Assembly: GCF_900109045.1 (NCBI RefSeq)
Contig: NZ_FNYL01000004.1
Span: 156,321-220,320 of the forward strand
DNA from: Dyadobacter sp. SG02
GTDB taxonomy: Bacteria; Bacteroidota; Bacteroidia; Cytophagales; Spirosomataceae
DNA length: 64,000 nt
Reading direction: 5' to 3'
Shown: one piece after another, positions 54,080 through 62,706 of the stretch
How the letters are laid out: each line of letters begins with the position of its first letter
Position numbering within the stretch: position 1 is the first letter of the stretch
Notes under the pieces: generated by a model
What the model was told of the DNA's origin: nothing
Database searches by the model: none
The model's input: only the letters and a program-made list of their open reading frames with translations
Made by a program: the position numbers and the translations under genes

Positions 54080-54683
54080 TAGTGTTAGGGTGTTGATATG
54101 GTCGCATTAATTGTCTGATCCATTCGGGAGCTACCTTAATGTCGTGTTGCAAATGATAAGGTTTCTCGTTTTTAAGTTTTTCCCCAATAATCTGCATTTC
54201 TTCACTCGTGACATTTTCTTTGCCTATCGATCGAAGTGCCTGAATTACCAGCCGGCTAATTTCACCGATAGCTGAAACATTTTTGGCACTTGCCTTCTTG
54301 AAAGTAATAGTCTGTTTTCCAATCTTTACCTGTCTTGAAGATGAATCTGTGTAATAGACAATGTTCATAGGAACTTGTGTAGAAAGCCCAAGTTTGTAAA
54401 GCGCATAACTGCCTGTCGGAACTGCGCGTGCTTTGTCTCGCTTTATGATTGCTTCTGCAATCTCTTCGATTCCTGGAAGCATAACGCCGACAACTTCATC
54501 TTCGACAGGCCGCAGGTAAATCCCGGTAGCAGCGCGATGCAGCTTACCAGCTTGAACGAGCCGTTCCAGCACTTTTGATACCGTTTTTGCATTTGAAATG
54601 CCTAAAAAACTATCTGGAAAGAATAAAGTACCCCTTGGAGAACGGTGTATTTTTTCAAGTATTTGATCATCAGTGCTTTCCAT
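54072..54683 (-). CDS. AbiEi/DUF6088-type antitoxin
   Basis: 203 aa. A winged-helix N-terminus (SPRGTLFFPDSFLGISNAKTVSKVLERLVQAGKLHRAATGIYLRP) and a C-terminal antitoxin domain (IIKRDKARAVPTGSYALYKLGLSTQVPMNIVYYTD) identify the DUF6088/AbiEi type. It is the first gene of the three-gene operon and is likely to repress its own promoter. Confidence 0.8.
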   Translation of the reverse strand: MESTDDQILEKIHRSPRGTLFFPDSFLGISNAKTVSKVLERLVQAGKLHRAATGIYLRPVEDEVVGVMLPGIEEIAEAIIKRDKARAVPTGSYALYKLGLSTQVPMNIVYYTDSSSRQVKIGKQTITFKKASAKNVSAIGEISRLVIQALRSIGKENVTSEEMQIIGEKLKNEKPYHLQHDIKVAPEWIRQLMRPYQHPNTND

Positions 54684-54699
54684 TTAAATAAAAGTATAC

Positions 54700-55340
54700 G
54701 TTTTGTCGCAAATTTAGTTAATATTTGCGACACGGGAAGACTCATTTTGACTTTTGTGTACATGTCTATCCTTCATCATTCCAGTAGCAGGAAACTCCTC
54801 GGGGATCAACTCCGCATTCTTATGCATCAGCGTCATAGCATAGAGAAGTCGGAAATATGGGTTCACTCCTTAGACCTCAGCGCATACCTATTCTAAGAGA
54901 TTATTGCCGAATAGTAAAAAGATTCGTTGTATCATCACTTTGTAAACTTGCAGGCGCGTCCGTGCTGTTGCCTACAGTATTAGGAAAAATTTTGCAAATG
55001 GTAAGCATACTTCAATTCAGTGGTTACAGAAGCTTTCTAGTTACGATTCGTGTCCTGGCTGTCAAAGGATATGGGAACAAATACCACCAAGGCCCGATAA
55101 AAGGTATCGATACGTCTAGACAAAAGACCATATCACACCTCTAAATCGTGGTGGCACAGATTCTATCGACAATATCCAGCCGTTATGCTACCAATGTAAT
55201 TTTGGGAAGAGATAGGTTGCAGGCTATAACGTCTAGCGTAGACCTGCGAGATCAACTCGCGGATATTTCACGATAACGAGCTCGAAGAAATTTCAGTTAC
55301 TCGAAATTTTCGAATAACTGAATGTTTCAAAAGTTAGCAA
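54700..55340. other. Non-coding stretch upstream of the AbiE cassette
   Basis: About 640 nt without a supported gene. It holds the promoter of the AbiE operon. The rest looks like scrambled accessory DNA. Confidence 0.35.
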
Positions 55341-55348
55341 TGCCAGAC

Positions 55349-55600
55349 TCAATCTATCATCGCGGCCCTCTCAAAGAAAACCACGCCAACCCGATCAATA
55401 TGCTCAACCAATTCCTGATTTTCAATCTGATGATAAGCCGCCAAATCAATTTCATAAGGAAGCATCATATCATCCAGTTCCAGCTCGATTTTGAATATCA
55501 GAGGTAAATCCATGTGCGAGCCGACTAATAGCAGGTCAATGTCGGAGCCGTTTCGGTAATTTCCTTTTGCACTGGATCCGTATAGAATGGCGGCAGCTTT
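55349..55600 (-). pseudogene. MNT-type nucleotidyltransferase fragment
   Basis: 84 codons encode AILYGSSAKGNYRNGSDIDL and a typical minimal-nucleotidyltransferase remainder, ending FFERAAMID. There is no start codon; the frame begins directly after the TGA of the EVE-nuclease gene and is in the same frame as it. The N-terminal helix of the NTase is missing. It is either a truncated gene or the tail of a former fusion. Confidence 0.6.
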
Positions 55601-56710
55601 TCAATCCAAATCCCCCGCCCGCTCCTGATACTCATCCAGCACCTTATCATTCATATATTCAAGCCTCTTCTCCAACGACAATTCTGTAACTGCCTCATAA
55701 GAAATAAAAGTACAAGACTCTTTCAAAGGCCCTTTCTCTAAAAGCGCGAAAACGGGTCGGGAGATTTCTTGCAGCACTTTTTCGCGCCGCTCGGCTGGGG
55801 CTACGATGTGGGCGCTGATGTCAAGATTGGGTTGCAGGGCCATGAGATCGGCCATTCGGAGGATGCCGGAGTAGATGGAAGTCGTATGCTCCACTTCAAA
55901 AGCACGAACGATCGATCTACCCTTAATCCAGAGTACATCGATATTTTCAATGGTTCGAAGCGTGATGGTATCGTAATTCAATGGCAGCGTGGTAAGGAGT
56001 GAGTCGGTTTCAGGTTTCCAAACTGCCAGGACTCTTTGCCTGTCACTTTTCGGCAACCAGATTTTCAACTTCATTCTTTCGCCAATTCTCGATAGCATTG
56101 CCTGAACCCGGATCGACTCGCGAACATCCTCTTTTTCAGACTTCGGAGAAAATTCCTGCTCTTCCTTCGTCGGTACCGACACTTCGACTTCCTTACTTTC
56201 CTGCGTTTTGACGGTCAATGTGACCAGCTTACGATTGTCGCTTTCACTGAGCGGAAAACGCTTGGGAGTTGACAGTTGTCTTTTTAAATAGGATTCAATC
56301 CAATTCCCGTCTTCCTCTTCAAAACGGCGTAAGTTTCCCCGCACCATATTGGTCCATGCAACGCTCTTTTTGGGTAAGTTTTTGGTAAAAGAAAGGCTAG
56401 TCCAACATTCCTCATCATCCACTGGAAGCGCCTGATCGAGCGGGAGCCACACAATTTCTTTAACCGGGAACCGCAGTGTGTAAATATCCTCTGAGCTATA
56501 AACTGGCGTATTGCTGATGAAGTAGTCGCCTGTAACTTCCAGGATACCAACCCAGCGGGATAATTTGGTCACATAAGCAATGAGCTTGTCACCTTTTTTG
56601 ATGGCATTTGCCTGCGTTTTTTGCGACTCACGAAAACCGGAAATCGATCGCTCGGTTTCAGTGAATGTCTGGTAGGTATCCGGAGAGAATAGGGTGATGT
56701 AGTAAGCCAT
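55601..56710 (-). CDS. EVE-domain protein with nuclease-like C-terminus
   Basis: 369 aa from the ATG at 56710 (MAYYITLFSPDTYQTF). The N-terminal 150 residues look like an EVE/PUA modified-base-binding domain (FRESQKTQANAIKKGDKLIAYVTKLSRWVGILEVTGDYF). After a linker, the C-terminus has a restriction-type core (IDVLWIKGRSIVRAFEVEHTTSIYSGILRMADL, with E.EH). Such fusions are thought to sense modified DNA. The restriction role is inferred. Confidence 0.65.
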   Translation of the reverse strand: MAYYITLFSPDTYQTFTETERSISGFRESQKTQANAIKKGDKLIAYVTKLSRWVGILEVTGDYFISNTPVYSSEDIYTLRFPVKEIVWLPLDQALPVDDEECWTSLSFTKNLPKKSVAWTNMVRGNLRRFEEEDGNWIESYLKRQLSTPKRFPLSESDNRKLVTLTVKTQESKEVEVSVPTKEEQEFSPKSEKEDVRESIRVQAMLSRIGERMKLKIWLPKSDRQRVLAVWKPETDSLLTTLPLNYDTITLRTIENIDVLWIKGRSIVRAFEVEHTTSIYSGILRMADLMALQPNLDISAHIVAPAERREKVLQEISRPVFALLEKGPLKESCTFISYEAVTELSLEKRLEYMNDKVLDEYQERAGDLD

Positions 56711-56801
56711 TTGCGTTTTCAAAGCAACAAGATAGCAGCAAATGCGCGATTTGACAACTGGCATCGAATATGCTTTCTTTACCATCATATCTTAAACGAA
56801 C

Positions 56802-56954
56802 ATGCCCATCCACGTAGCCATCACCCGCAAAGTCCTCCCCGGAAAAGAAGAAGAGTTCAAAGAAGCGCTTCGCCGTTTTCCGGGAGATTCATTGCTACAT
56901 GGCGGTGTGCATGGCGCGGCCCGGATGAGCGTTCTGACACATCTCCATCTCTAA
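56802..56954 (+). pseudogene. Antibiotic-biosynthesis-monooxygenase-like gene, 3'-truncated
   Basis: A 50-codon frame starts MPIHVAITRKVLPGKEEEFKEALRRFPGDSLL and matches the first half of an ABM-family protein, then switches to an unrelated tail ARMSVLTHLHL. The second half of the ferredoxin-like fold is absent. It starts 92 nt from the divergent EVE gene. Confidence 0.55.
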
Positions 56955-56972
56955 TCCTAACCCAACCACCCC

Positions 56973-57554
56973 ATGGACAAATCAAACGGATACGAAACCA
57001 ACGCGACAACATTCATTCGCTGTCGCTCTAAGGGCATCGACGGGGTCGGCGCGCCATCGGTTCGGCACTGGGCAAGGTCGCTACCTCTGAATGCGACAGT
57101 GCTGGATGTAGGTTGTGGTACGGGCAACCCTATTTCGCAGGCTTTGGTAGATGAAGGTTTGACCGTTTATGGGATTGACGCGTCACCTTCGATGATTCAG
57201 GGCTTCAAGCAGAACTTCCCAGGTATTCCCGTCGCCTGTGAAGCCGCAGAAGATTCCTCATTTTTCAACCGGCAGTTCGATGCCATCATTGCCTGGGGGC
57301 TCATGTTCCTTTTGCCGGAAGAAACACAGGAAGTGGTGATTCAAAAAATGGCAAATGCGCTGAACGCTGGCGGGAAACTTTTGTTTACGGCCCCATCTCG
57401 AAAAATGAAATGGGAAGATGCCATTACAGAAATAGAATCGGTATCGCTTGGAGCGGAGAGATATAAAGAGTTGCTAACAGCATCGGGGCTATCGCTTATT
57501 GAGGAATTTGAAGACGAGGGGGAAAACCATTACTATCATGCAGAAAAGCTTTAA
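56973..57554 (+). CDS. Class I SAM-dependent methyltransferase
   Basis: A 193-aa Rossmann-fold methyltransferase. Motif I VLDVGCGTGNP (43-53), motif II VYGIDASPSMI, motif IV FDAIIAWGLMFLL and motif VI LNAGGKLLFTAP are visible. The substrate is unknown. It lies just after the truncated ABM gene. Confidence 0.88.
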   Translation: MDKSNGYETNATTFIRCRSKGIDGVGAPSVRHWARSLPLNATVLDVGCGTGNPISQALVDEGLTVYGIDASPSMIQGFKQNFPGIPVACEAAEDSSFFNRQFDAIIAWGLMFLLPEETQEVVIQKMANALNAGGKLLFTAPSRKMKWEDAITEIESVSLGAERYKELLTASGLSLIEEFEDEGENHYYHAEKL

Positions 57555-57599
57555 ATCTGCTTTTCAGTGACAAGGCTACTCCCTCGCCTTCCATCAATA

Positions 57600-58199
57600 T
57601 TAGATATCACCAGACTTTTGCTTCTTTCGTTTTGGAGGTTTACAAGTTTTACAAAAATCCACCAGTTCGCCTATTTCCTTTTTTACCTGCTGATGCAGCA
57701 AATCCAGTTTCTCCTGATCTCGCCCAAGATCCGTTTCTTGATGCGCAGTGGTACTGCGGTCAACATATTCCGTTTCCAGTCTGGTAAAAATGGGTTGAAA
57801 GAAATTGACATCTGAAAAGGTTCCTTTGTTTTCGTAGAGACCCTGACGGACTTTTCGGGTATATAATTCACACAAGTCGAAGTCGTAACGTGCCAGGGCG
57901 AGAAGAGATAATGCTATTTCCTGATTTGGCGCAACAATTAGTCCAGCGCTTCTGTTAAAATTACAAACCGCTTTTGAATTGAAGTTCTTTGTAAACATGA
58001 ATTCATACGAACTCATATGAAATGAAAAATTCATATGAGCGGGTACCGATAGACTATACATATCCCCTGAACCAATACTTGTTTTTGCTGACTGAAAATC
58101 AGACAATTCTAATTGATAATTATCATCCCAATCAATAATATTCTGGCAACTGGCGGAAAGAGAACAAATTAACAAAACGACTAGATAGAGGTATTTCAT
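57600..58199 (-). CDS. Secreted/lipoprotein-like hypothetical, WDD family
   Basis: 199 aa from the ATG at 58199 (MKYLYLVVLLICSLSASC), with a signal peptide ending in a possible lipobox Cys. The mature part has NIIDWDDNYQLELSDFQ, then ALARYDFDLCELYTRKVRQ and a C-terminal CKTC pair with a basic tail. The order of features parallels the 44.9-kb protein, suggesting distant paralogs. Confidence 0.65.
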   Translation of the reverse strand: MKYLYLVVLLICSLSASCQNIIDWDDNYQLELSDFQSAKTSIGSGDMYSLSVPAHMNFSFHMSSYEFMFTKNFNSKAVCNFNRSAGLIVAPNQEIALSLLALARYDFDLCELYTRKVRQGLYENKGTFSDVNFFQPIFTRLETEYVDRSTTAHQETDLGRDQEKLDLLHQQVKKEIGELVDFCKTCKPPKRKKQKSGDI

Positions 58200-58291
58200 T
58201 TTCGAAATTTGGTAAACTGAGTCCAAATATATTAAACAACGTCATGTAAATTTTTAAGAACTGAGCATCGAGAGAACGTGAAATGTTCTTT

Positions 58292-58332
58292 TTTAACAAG
58301 ATAATCGGAATTCTTCCGATTATCTTGTTAAA
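58292..58332. repeat. Perfect 19-bp inverted repeat
   Basis: Two 19-bp arms (58292-58310 and 58314-58332) are exact reverse complements around a 3-nt loop; the arms start TTTAACAAGATAATC. There is no U-tract on either side, so it is not an ordinary terminator. It lies between the secreted protein gene and the AbiEii remnant. Confidence 0.7.
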
Positions 58333-58492
58333 TATGTACATGGACTTATATACGAATGTCACTACCCTATTACAGCTTCGGGATTCGGCAGGTTGAGGTC
58401 AGGAAAGACCAGAATGCTTATCGCATCACCGGAGAGAGCTTTGTTTGACAAAATAGTCAACACGGCGGCCTAAAACTTCGTAGCAAAATTGC

Positions 58493-58881
58493 GGCAGGCG
58501 AGTACTTGATTGAAAAAGTGTTTCAGCATTTCCGACCTGTTCGCCGGAAAAATGCATGCATTGCTTTTCAGAAAGTGGAAAGATAATGTAAAGGGACGCG
58601 ACTGGTACGACATGGAGTGGTACATAAGAAAAGGCTTCCCTTTGAACCTTAAACACTTCACGCTTAGAGCGCAGGACAGCGGTGATTGGGACCAGGAGCA
58701 TATCAGTGAAGTTGAATTCCGAGAGCTGCTGAATGCGAAAATTGAAATGGTTAATTTCGAGCGGATCAAGGATGATATTCGGAGATTTATACCAAATGCC
58801 AGTGTTTTGGATATTTGGAGTCCCCAGTATTTCTATGATCTTGTGTCAAAACTGAAAGTTGATCCCTGGTTATCTCTTTAA
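58493..58881 (+). pseudogene. AbiEii nucleotidyltransferase, C-terminal remnant
   Basis: The frame (possible TTG start at 58510) encodes the end of an AbiEii toxin: ISDLFAGKMHALLFRKWKDNVKGRDWYDMEWY and 85 further residues. The NTase core with GGTSL and the catalytic Asp residues is missing. It is not a copy of the 53-kb gene. Confidence 0.75.
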
Positions 58882-58917
58882 AATCGTGGTCAAAATCATA
58901 GGCCGCGTTTCATCATC

Positions 58918-59403
58918 CTAACTCATCTCGACACCATACTCCCGCAGAGAACTCACAAAATGTTCTATCACATGTGCCGGTGGCGGACCTGCCGGGCTTG
59001 GCAGCGCAGCGCCATCCGGTGCCGGCGTGCTGTTATCCCAAAACCATTGATCCAATCCGGCCGGACTTAGCCACATCAGCACTTCCGCCTGCTCGGTTTG
59101 TATTTCAAACTTATGTGGTACATCTTTTGGAAGGTATACAAACTCCCCTTCGTTGACAGTCAATATCTGATCTCCGACCGTGTAACGGATACTTCCTTTG
59201 ATAATAAAATACGACTCGCCCTCTCGCGAATGTGTATGTGCGGGCGGCTCCGAGCCACGGTTTACCACAATCCGCATCAGCGCCTGCCGACCTTCCGTTT
59301 CGTGGCCCATTGAAAGAAAATTAAATACCGCGCCGGGAATTGCCCGGGTGTTTTCAGCATTCGCTGAGGCTTTAAACCCATTTTTTGATTGCATCGTTTT
59401 CAT
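58918..59403 (-). CDS. Cupin-domain protein
   Basis: 161 aa. The cupin beta-barrel is visible: motif 1 PPAHTHSREGESYFIIKGSI with metal-binding His, His and Glu, and motif 2 EGEFVYLPKDVPHKF with His. Substrate unknown. It is divergent from a MarR-type gene, and the 97-bp gap has two palindromes, so it is probably under MarR control. Confidence 0.85.
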   Translation of the reverse strand: MKTMQSKNGFKASANAENTRAIPGAVFNFLSMGHETEGRQALMRIVVNRGSEPPAHTHSREGESYFIIKGSIRYTVGDQILTVNEGEFVYLPKDVPHKFEIQTEQAEVLMWLSPAGLDQWFWDNSTPAPDGAALPSPAGPPPAHVIEHFVSSLREYGVEMS

Positions 59404-59418
59404 GTTAATTTAATTTTA

Positions 59419-59433
59419 GTCAGTTTAACTGAC
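59419..59433. promoter_or_regulatory. MarR operator, site 1
   Basis: GTCAGTTTAACTGAC, a perfect 15-bp palindrome with a central T, 16 bp upstream of the cupin start. Confidence 0.7.
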
Positions 59434-59461
59434 CAAAATTAAATAATGTTTTTGAATATTA

Positions 59462-59476
59462 GTCAGTTTAACTGAT
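59462..59476. promoter_or_regulatory. MarR operator, site 2
   Basis: GTCAGTTTAACTGAT, matching site 1 at 14 of 15 positions and 43 bp from it centre to centre. It lies 25 bp upstream of the MarR gene start. Confidence 0.7.
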
Positions 59477-59500
59477 TATTTTTGAAAAAATATTTTACAC

Positions 59501-59923
59501 ATGTCAGAATCGAATACAGGAGTTTACTTGCGGCAATTATATGATTCATTGGTGACCAACCTTCATCAAGAGCTTGCTTTACAGGGATATGCGGAAATTA
59601 CACCTTCTCATGGTTTGATTTTTCAGTATCTGGATGAAAAGGGTTCCCGCATAACTTCTCTTGCAAGCCTGGCGGGAATGACAAAGCAGTCCATGAGCGC
59701 GTTGGTTTATCAACTGGAAAACCTGGGATACTTAAATCGCACTCCGGATCCGGATGATGGCCGGGCAGCCCTTTTTATCCTGACTCCCAAGGGCGAGCAA
59801 CTGAAAAAAATAGCCCAAAAAATAAACCGCAGTTTTGAACAACGATGGGAAGAAGCAGTAGGCGTAGAAAATTATTCACTGCTCAGGGAATTACTGCTAA
59901 AAATGATTGAATCTGGTTCTTAA
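59501..59923 (+). CDS. MarR-family transcriptional regulator
   Basis: A 140-aa winged-helix repressor: helices ...ITSLASLAGMTKQSMSALVYQLENLGYLNRTPDPDDGRAALFILTPKG form the HTH and wing. It is divergent from the cupin gene and very likely binds the two identical palindromes between them, regulating both genes in response to a small ligand. Confidence 0.9.
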   Translation: MSESNTGVYLRQLYDSLVTNLHQELALQGYAEITPSHGLIFQYLDEKGSRITSLASLAGMTKQSMSALVYQLENLGYLNRTPDPDDGRAALFILTPKGEQLKKIAQKINRSFEQRWEEAVGVENYSLLRELLLKMIESGS

Positions 59924-60120
59924 GGGCAATCGCACCCATTCAGCAAACCGCTATATACCAAACAGTTACCCCTTCTCAAAACCCATATACTTTCCTGAAA
60001 TATGAGCATTACTACCTATGAAAATGGGTGGTAACCTCCATTTTATGCGGGTTGTGAGGCTGGTAATTTTGTGATGTCGAAAGACAAAGACACTTTCTTA
60101 AATCACAAAATCTATCAGCT

Positions 60121-61365
60121 ATGAAAGCATCTTTCCAATCCATCCTGCGTATATCGCTGGCCGTCCTGATCCTCTCCTGCGAAACAGAAAAAGAATCCGC
60201 TACTCCCGGGCCCGGACCTTCCGGGCAGTCTGCCGGGGCGGTAACACCCGTAGGCGTTCCGGAAGGAGCGATCACTACCGCACAAATCGGCCCTGCGGGC
60301 GGTGTGATCGCCTCCCCCGACAATCGTATTAGCGTGGTCATCCCTGCCGGTGCTTTGAGTGCTACCCAGGCGTTTTCAGTTCAGAGCATTACCAACAATT
60401 GCCCTGCGGGCGAAGGCCAGGCCTTTCGTTTGCTCCCACATGGTGTCAATTTTGCGAAACCTGTCATCGTCACGTTCCGGTACGACCAGAGCGACATCGA
60501 GGGTTCAACCCCGGCATTGATGCGTATAGCCAGTCAGAATGAAAAGGGAATCTGGAAATCTCCGCTCACGAAAAGCCTGGACACCACGGCCCGAACTCTA
60601 TCCGTTGAGACGACGCATTTCAGTGACTGGGCGCTATTCCTGACCATGCAGATTGACCCTGTAAATGTGTTTTTGAATCCGGGCGAAAACGTGCACCTCA
60701 GCGGCACCTACATTGCCGGGACGCCGGAAGAGCTGGGTGTCCTGAGCCTGGGACTTCCGGAGGCTATCCCCGCTAACCTCATCGACAAATGGACTTTGGA
60801 CGGCGAGGGCACTTTAAAGGGCAACAACAATGTCGCAGACTATTCGGCGCCCCAGACAATCCCGGCCACCAACCCAGCTGCCGTCACTTTAATCCTCAAC
60901 AAACCTGTGAAGAACGGCTCCCAGGAATACAAAGATGTCCGTCTGGTAAGTAACATTTTTGTAGCTCCCGAAGGCCTCTCCGTGCAGATCGATAACGGTG
61001 CGTGGCATACGTACACCGCCGGCGTAAACGGCTCGGGCGGACGGTATATGGTGGTTGGGAAAGATGGCGGCGAAAGCGCTTCCGTTAGCTGGAAAGGCGC
61101 CCCATCCGGCACATTTCACTGGACGAAAAGCGCCGACGTGGCATTCAATCTTAACAAATCTAAACTGATTTATCAGCAAATCTACGGTAAAGCGCTGAAC
61201 GTTAGCGGCGGATCTGTACGCGTCGATCAGTCGGACGCAATGTGGGTGACCGGCACCTTCGTCGTTCAACCGGCCGGATGGCTGAATACGGCTACCCAAC
61301 CCATTTCGATAGGTACTGCGGCCATCAGAGGGGTTTTCCGCGTCAAACGGGTCGGCCAGTTGTGA
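60121..61365 (+). CDS. ZU5-like domain lipoprotein
   Basis: 414 aa with a lipoprotein signal (LAVLILSC, Cys20). A ZU5-like beta domain (IGPAGGVIASPDNRISVVIPAGALSATQAFSV..., about 55-170) is followed by two further beta-rich regions. The family is found in Bacteroidota outer-membrane lipoproteins; function is unknown. Confidence 0.75.
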   Translation: MKASFQSILRISLAVLILSCETEKESATPGPGPSGQSAGAVTPVGVPEGAITTAQIGPAGGVIASPDNRISVVIPAGALSATQAFSVQSITNNCPAGEGQAFRLLPHGVNFAKPVIVTFRYDQSDIEGSTPALMRIASQNEKGIWKSPLTKSLDTTARTLSVETTHFSDWALFLTMQIDPVNVFLNPGENVHLSGTYIAGTPEELGVLSLGLPEAIPANLIDKWTLDGEGTLKGNNNVADYSAPQTIPATNPAAVTLILNKPVKNGSQEYKDVRLVSNIFVAPEGLSVQIDNGAWHTYTAGVNGSGGRYMVVGKDGGESASVSWKGAPSGTFHWTKSADVAFNLNKSKLIYQQIYGKALNVSGGSVRVDQSDAMWVTGTFVVQPAGWLNTATQPISIGTAAIRGVFRVKRVGQL

Positions 61366-61404
61366 GCATTTTAGTATTAACCATCATATCAATCCCTATT
61401 AGTC

Positions 61405-62706
61405 ATGAAAAAAATACTTTTTGCCAATATGCCTTATGAAGGTCACTTCAATCCACTGACCGGCATTGCCATGCACCTGAAATCGCTCGGCCACGACGTG
61501 AGATGGTATTCGGGAAGCATCTTCAAAGAAAAGATCGATCGCCTCTTCATTCCCTACTACCCTTTCAAAAAGGCGCTTGACTTCAATCAGCATAATGTGC
61601 ACATCCTTTTCCCCGAGCGCGACAAAATCTCCGGGGCAATTGGCAAACTGAAATATGACCTGAAAACGGCATTCATATTAAGATCAACCGAATTCTACGA
61701 AGATATCAGCGAGATTAACAATTCCTGGTCATTCGACCTGCTTATCAGCGATATCGCATTCACCGGCATGCCTTTCGTGAAGGAAAAACTGAACAAAAAA
61801 GTGGTGTCAATAGGCGTCCTCCCGTTGATCGAAACTTCCCGGGACCTGCCTCCTACCGGACTGGCCATGACGCCTTCCAACAGCTTTTTCGGACGAAGAA
61901 AACAAGACCTGCTTCGCTTTTTTGCCGATAAGGTCATATTCAGGGAGGCCGCCAACCTGTTCGCAAAGCTTTTCCGCGAGCATGGACTGGCTCCGGTGAA
62001 GGGCAATATTTTCGATGTATTAGGCAAAACAACGGACCTCATTCTCCAAAGCGGCACACCCGGATTCGAATATACCCGCTCCGATCTAAGTAAAAAGGTA
62101 CGTTTCGTCGGACCATTGCTGCCGTTCACAAAAGGCGGCAAAGGCCTTACCGATCTTGGGGAACAACTTGGAAAATATGGAAAGGTAATCCTGGTGACGC
62201 AGGGCACGATGGAAAAAGACCCAGAGAAAATTCTCGTTCCTACGCTTGAAGCATTTAAAGACACCTCCTTGCTGGTGATCGCCACGACGGGCGGGATGGG
62301 CACGGTGGAGTTGCAGGCGCGGTATCCGCAGGAGAACATCGTGATCCGCGACTTTATCCCTTTCAATGACATTATGCCGCATTGCGATGTGTACGTCACC
62401 AACGGCGGGTATGGCGGTGTGATGCTGGGTATACAAAATCACCTGCCGTTGGTTGCGGCGGGTATTCACGAGGGTAAAAACGAAATCAATGCCAGGATCG
62501 GCTATTTTAAGTTAGGGATTGATCTTAAAACTGAATTTCCGACACCTGCACAAATCAGGGCCGGTGTGGAAAAGGTGCTGGCCGACGGTTCCTATAAAAA
62601 CAATGTAAAAAAACTCAGCCGGGAATTCAAAGATTATAACCCTCATTCGCTTTGTACACAATACATTAATGACCTTCTCGATATCAAAACACCTGAGCTG
62701 ATATAA
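61405..62706 (+). CDS. GT1/MGT-type glycosyltransferase
   Basis: A 433-aa GT-B enzyme. The acceptor-binding N-domain starts KKILFANMPYEGHFNPLTGIAMHLKSLGHDVRWY. The C-domain has the NDP-sugar region VILVTQGTMEKDP and FIPFNDIMPHCDVYVTNGGYGGVMLGIQNHLPLVAAGIHEGKNEINARI. It probably transfers a hexose to a small molecule. Its stop overlaps the sensor kinase start (TAATG). Confidence 0.9.
   Translation: MKKILFANMPYEGHFNPLTGIAMHLKSLGHDVRWYSGSIFKEKIDRLFIPYYPFKKALDFNQHNVHILFPERDKISGAIGKLKYDLKTAFILRSTEFYEDISEINNSWSFDLLISDIAFTGMPFVKEKLNKKVVSIGVLPLIETSRDLPPTGLAMTPSNSFFGRRKQDLLRFFADKVIFREAANLFAKLFREHGLAPVKGNIFDVLGKTTDLILQSGTPGFEYTRSDLSKKVRFVGPLLPFTKGGKGLTDLGEQLGKYGKVILVTQGTMEKDPEKILVPTLEAFKDTSLLVIATTGGMGTVELQARYPQENIVIRDFIPFNDIMPHCDVYVTNGGYGGVMLGIQNHLPLVAAGIHEGKNEINARIGYFKLGIDLKTEFPTPAQIRAGVEKVLADGSYKNNVKKLSREFKDYNPHSLCTQYINDLLDIKTPELI

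Noticed and set aside
61695..62402. 235-codon minus-strand frame inside the glycosyltransferase gene
   Set aside because: Antisense shadow of a clear GT1 enzyme; low-complexity composition and no family resemblance.
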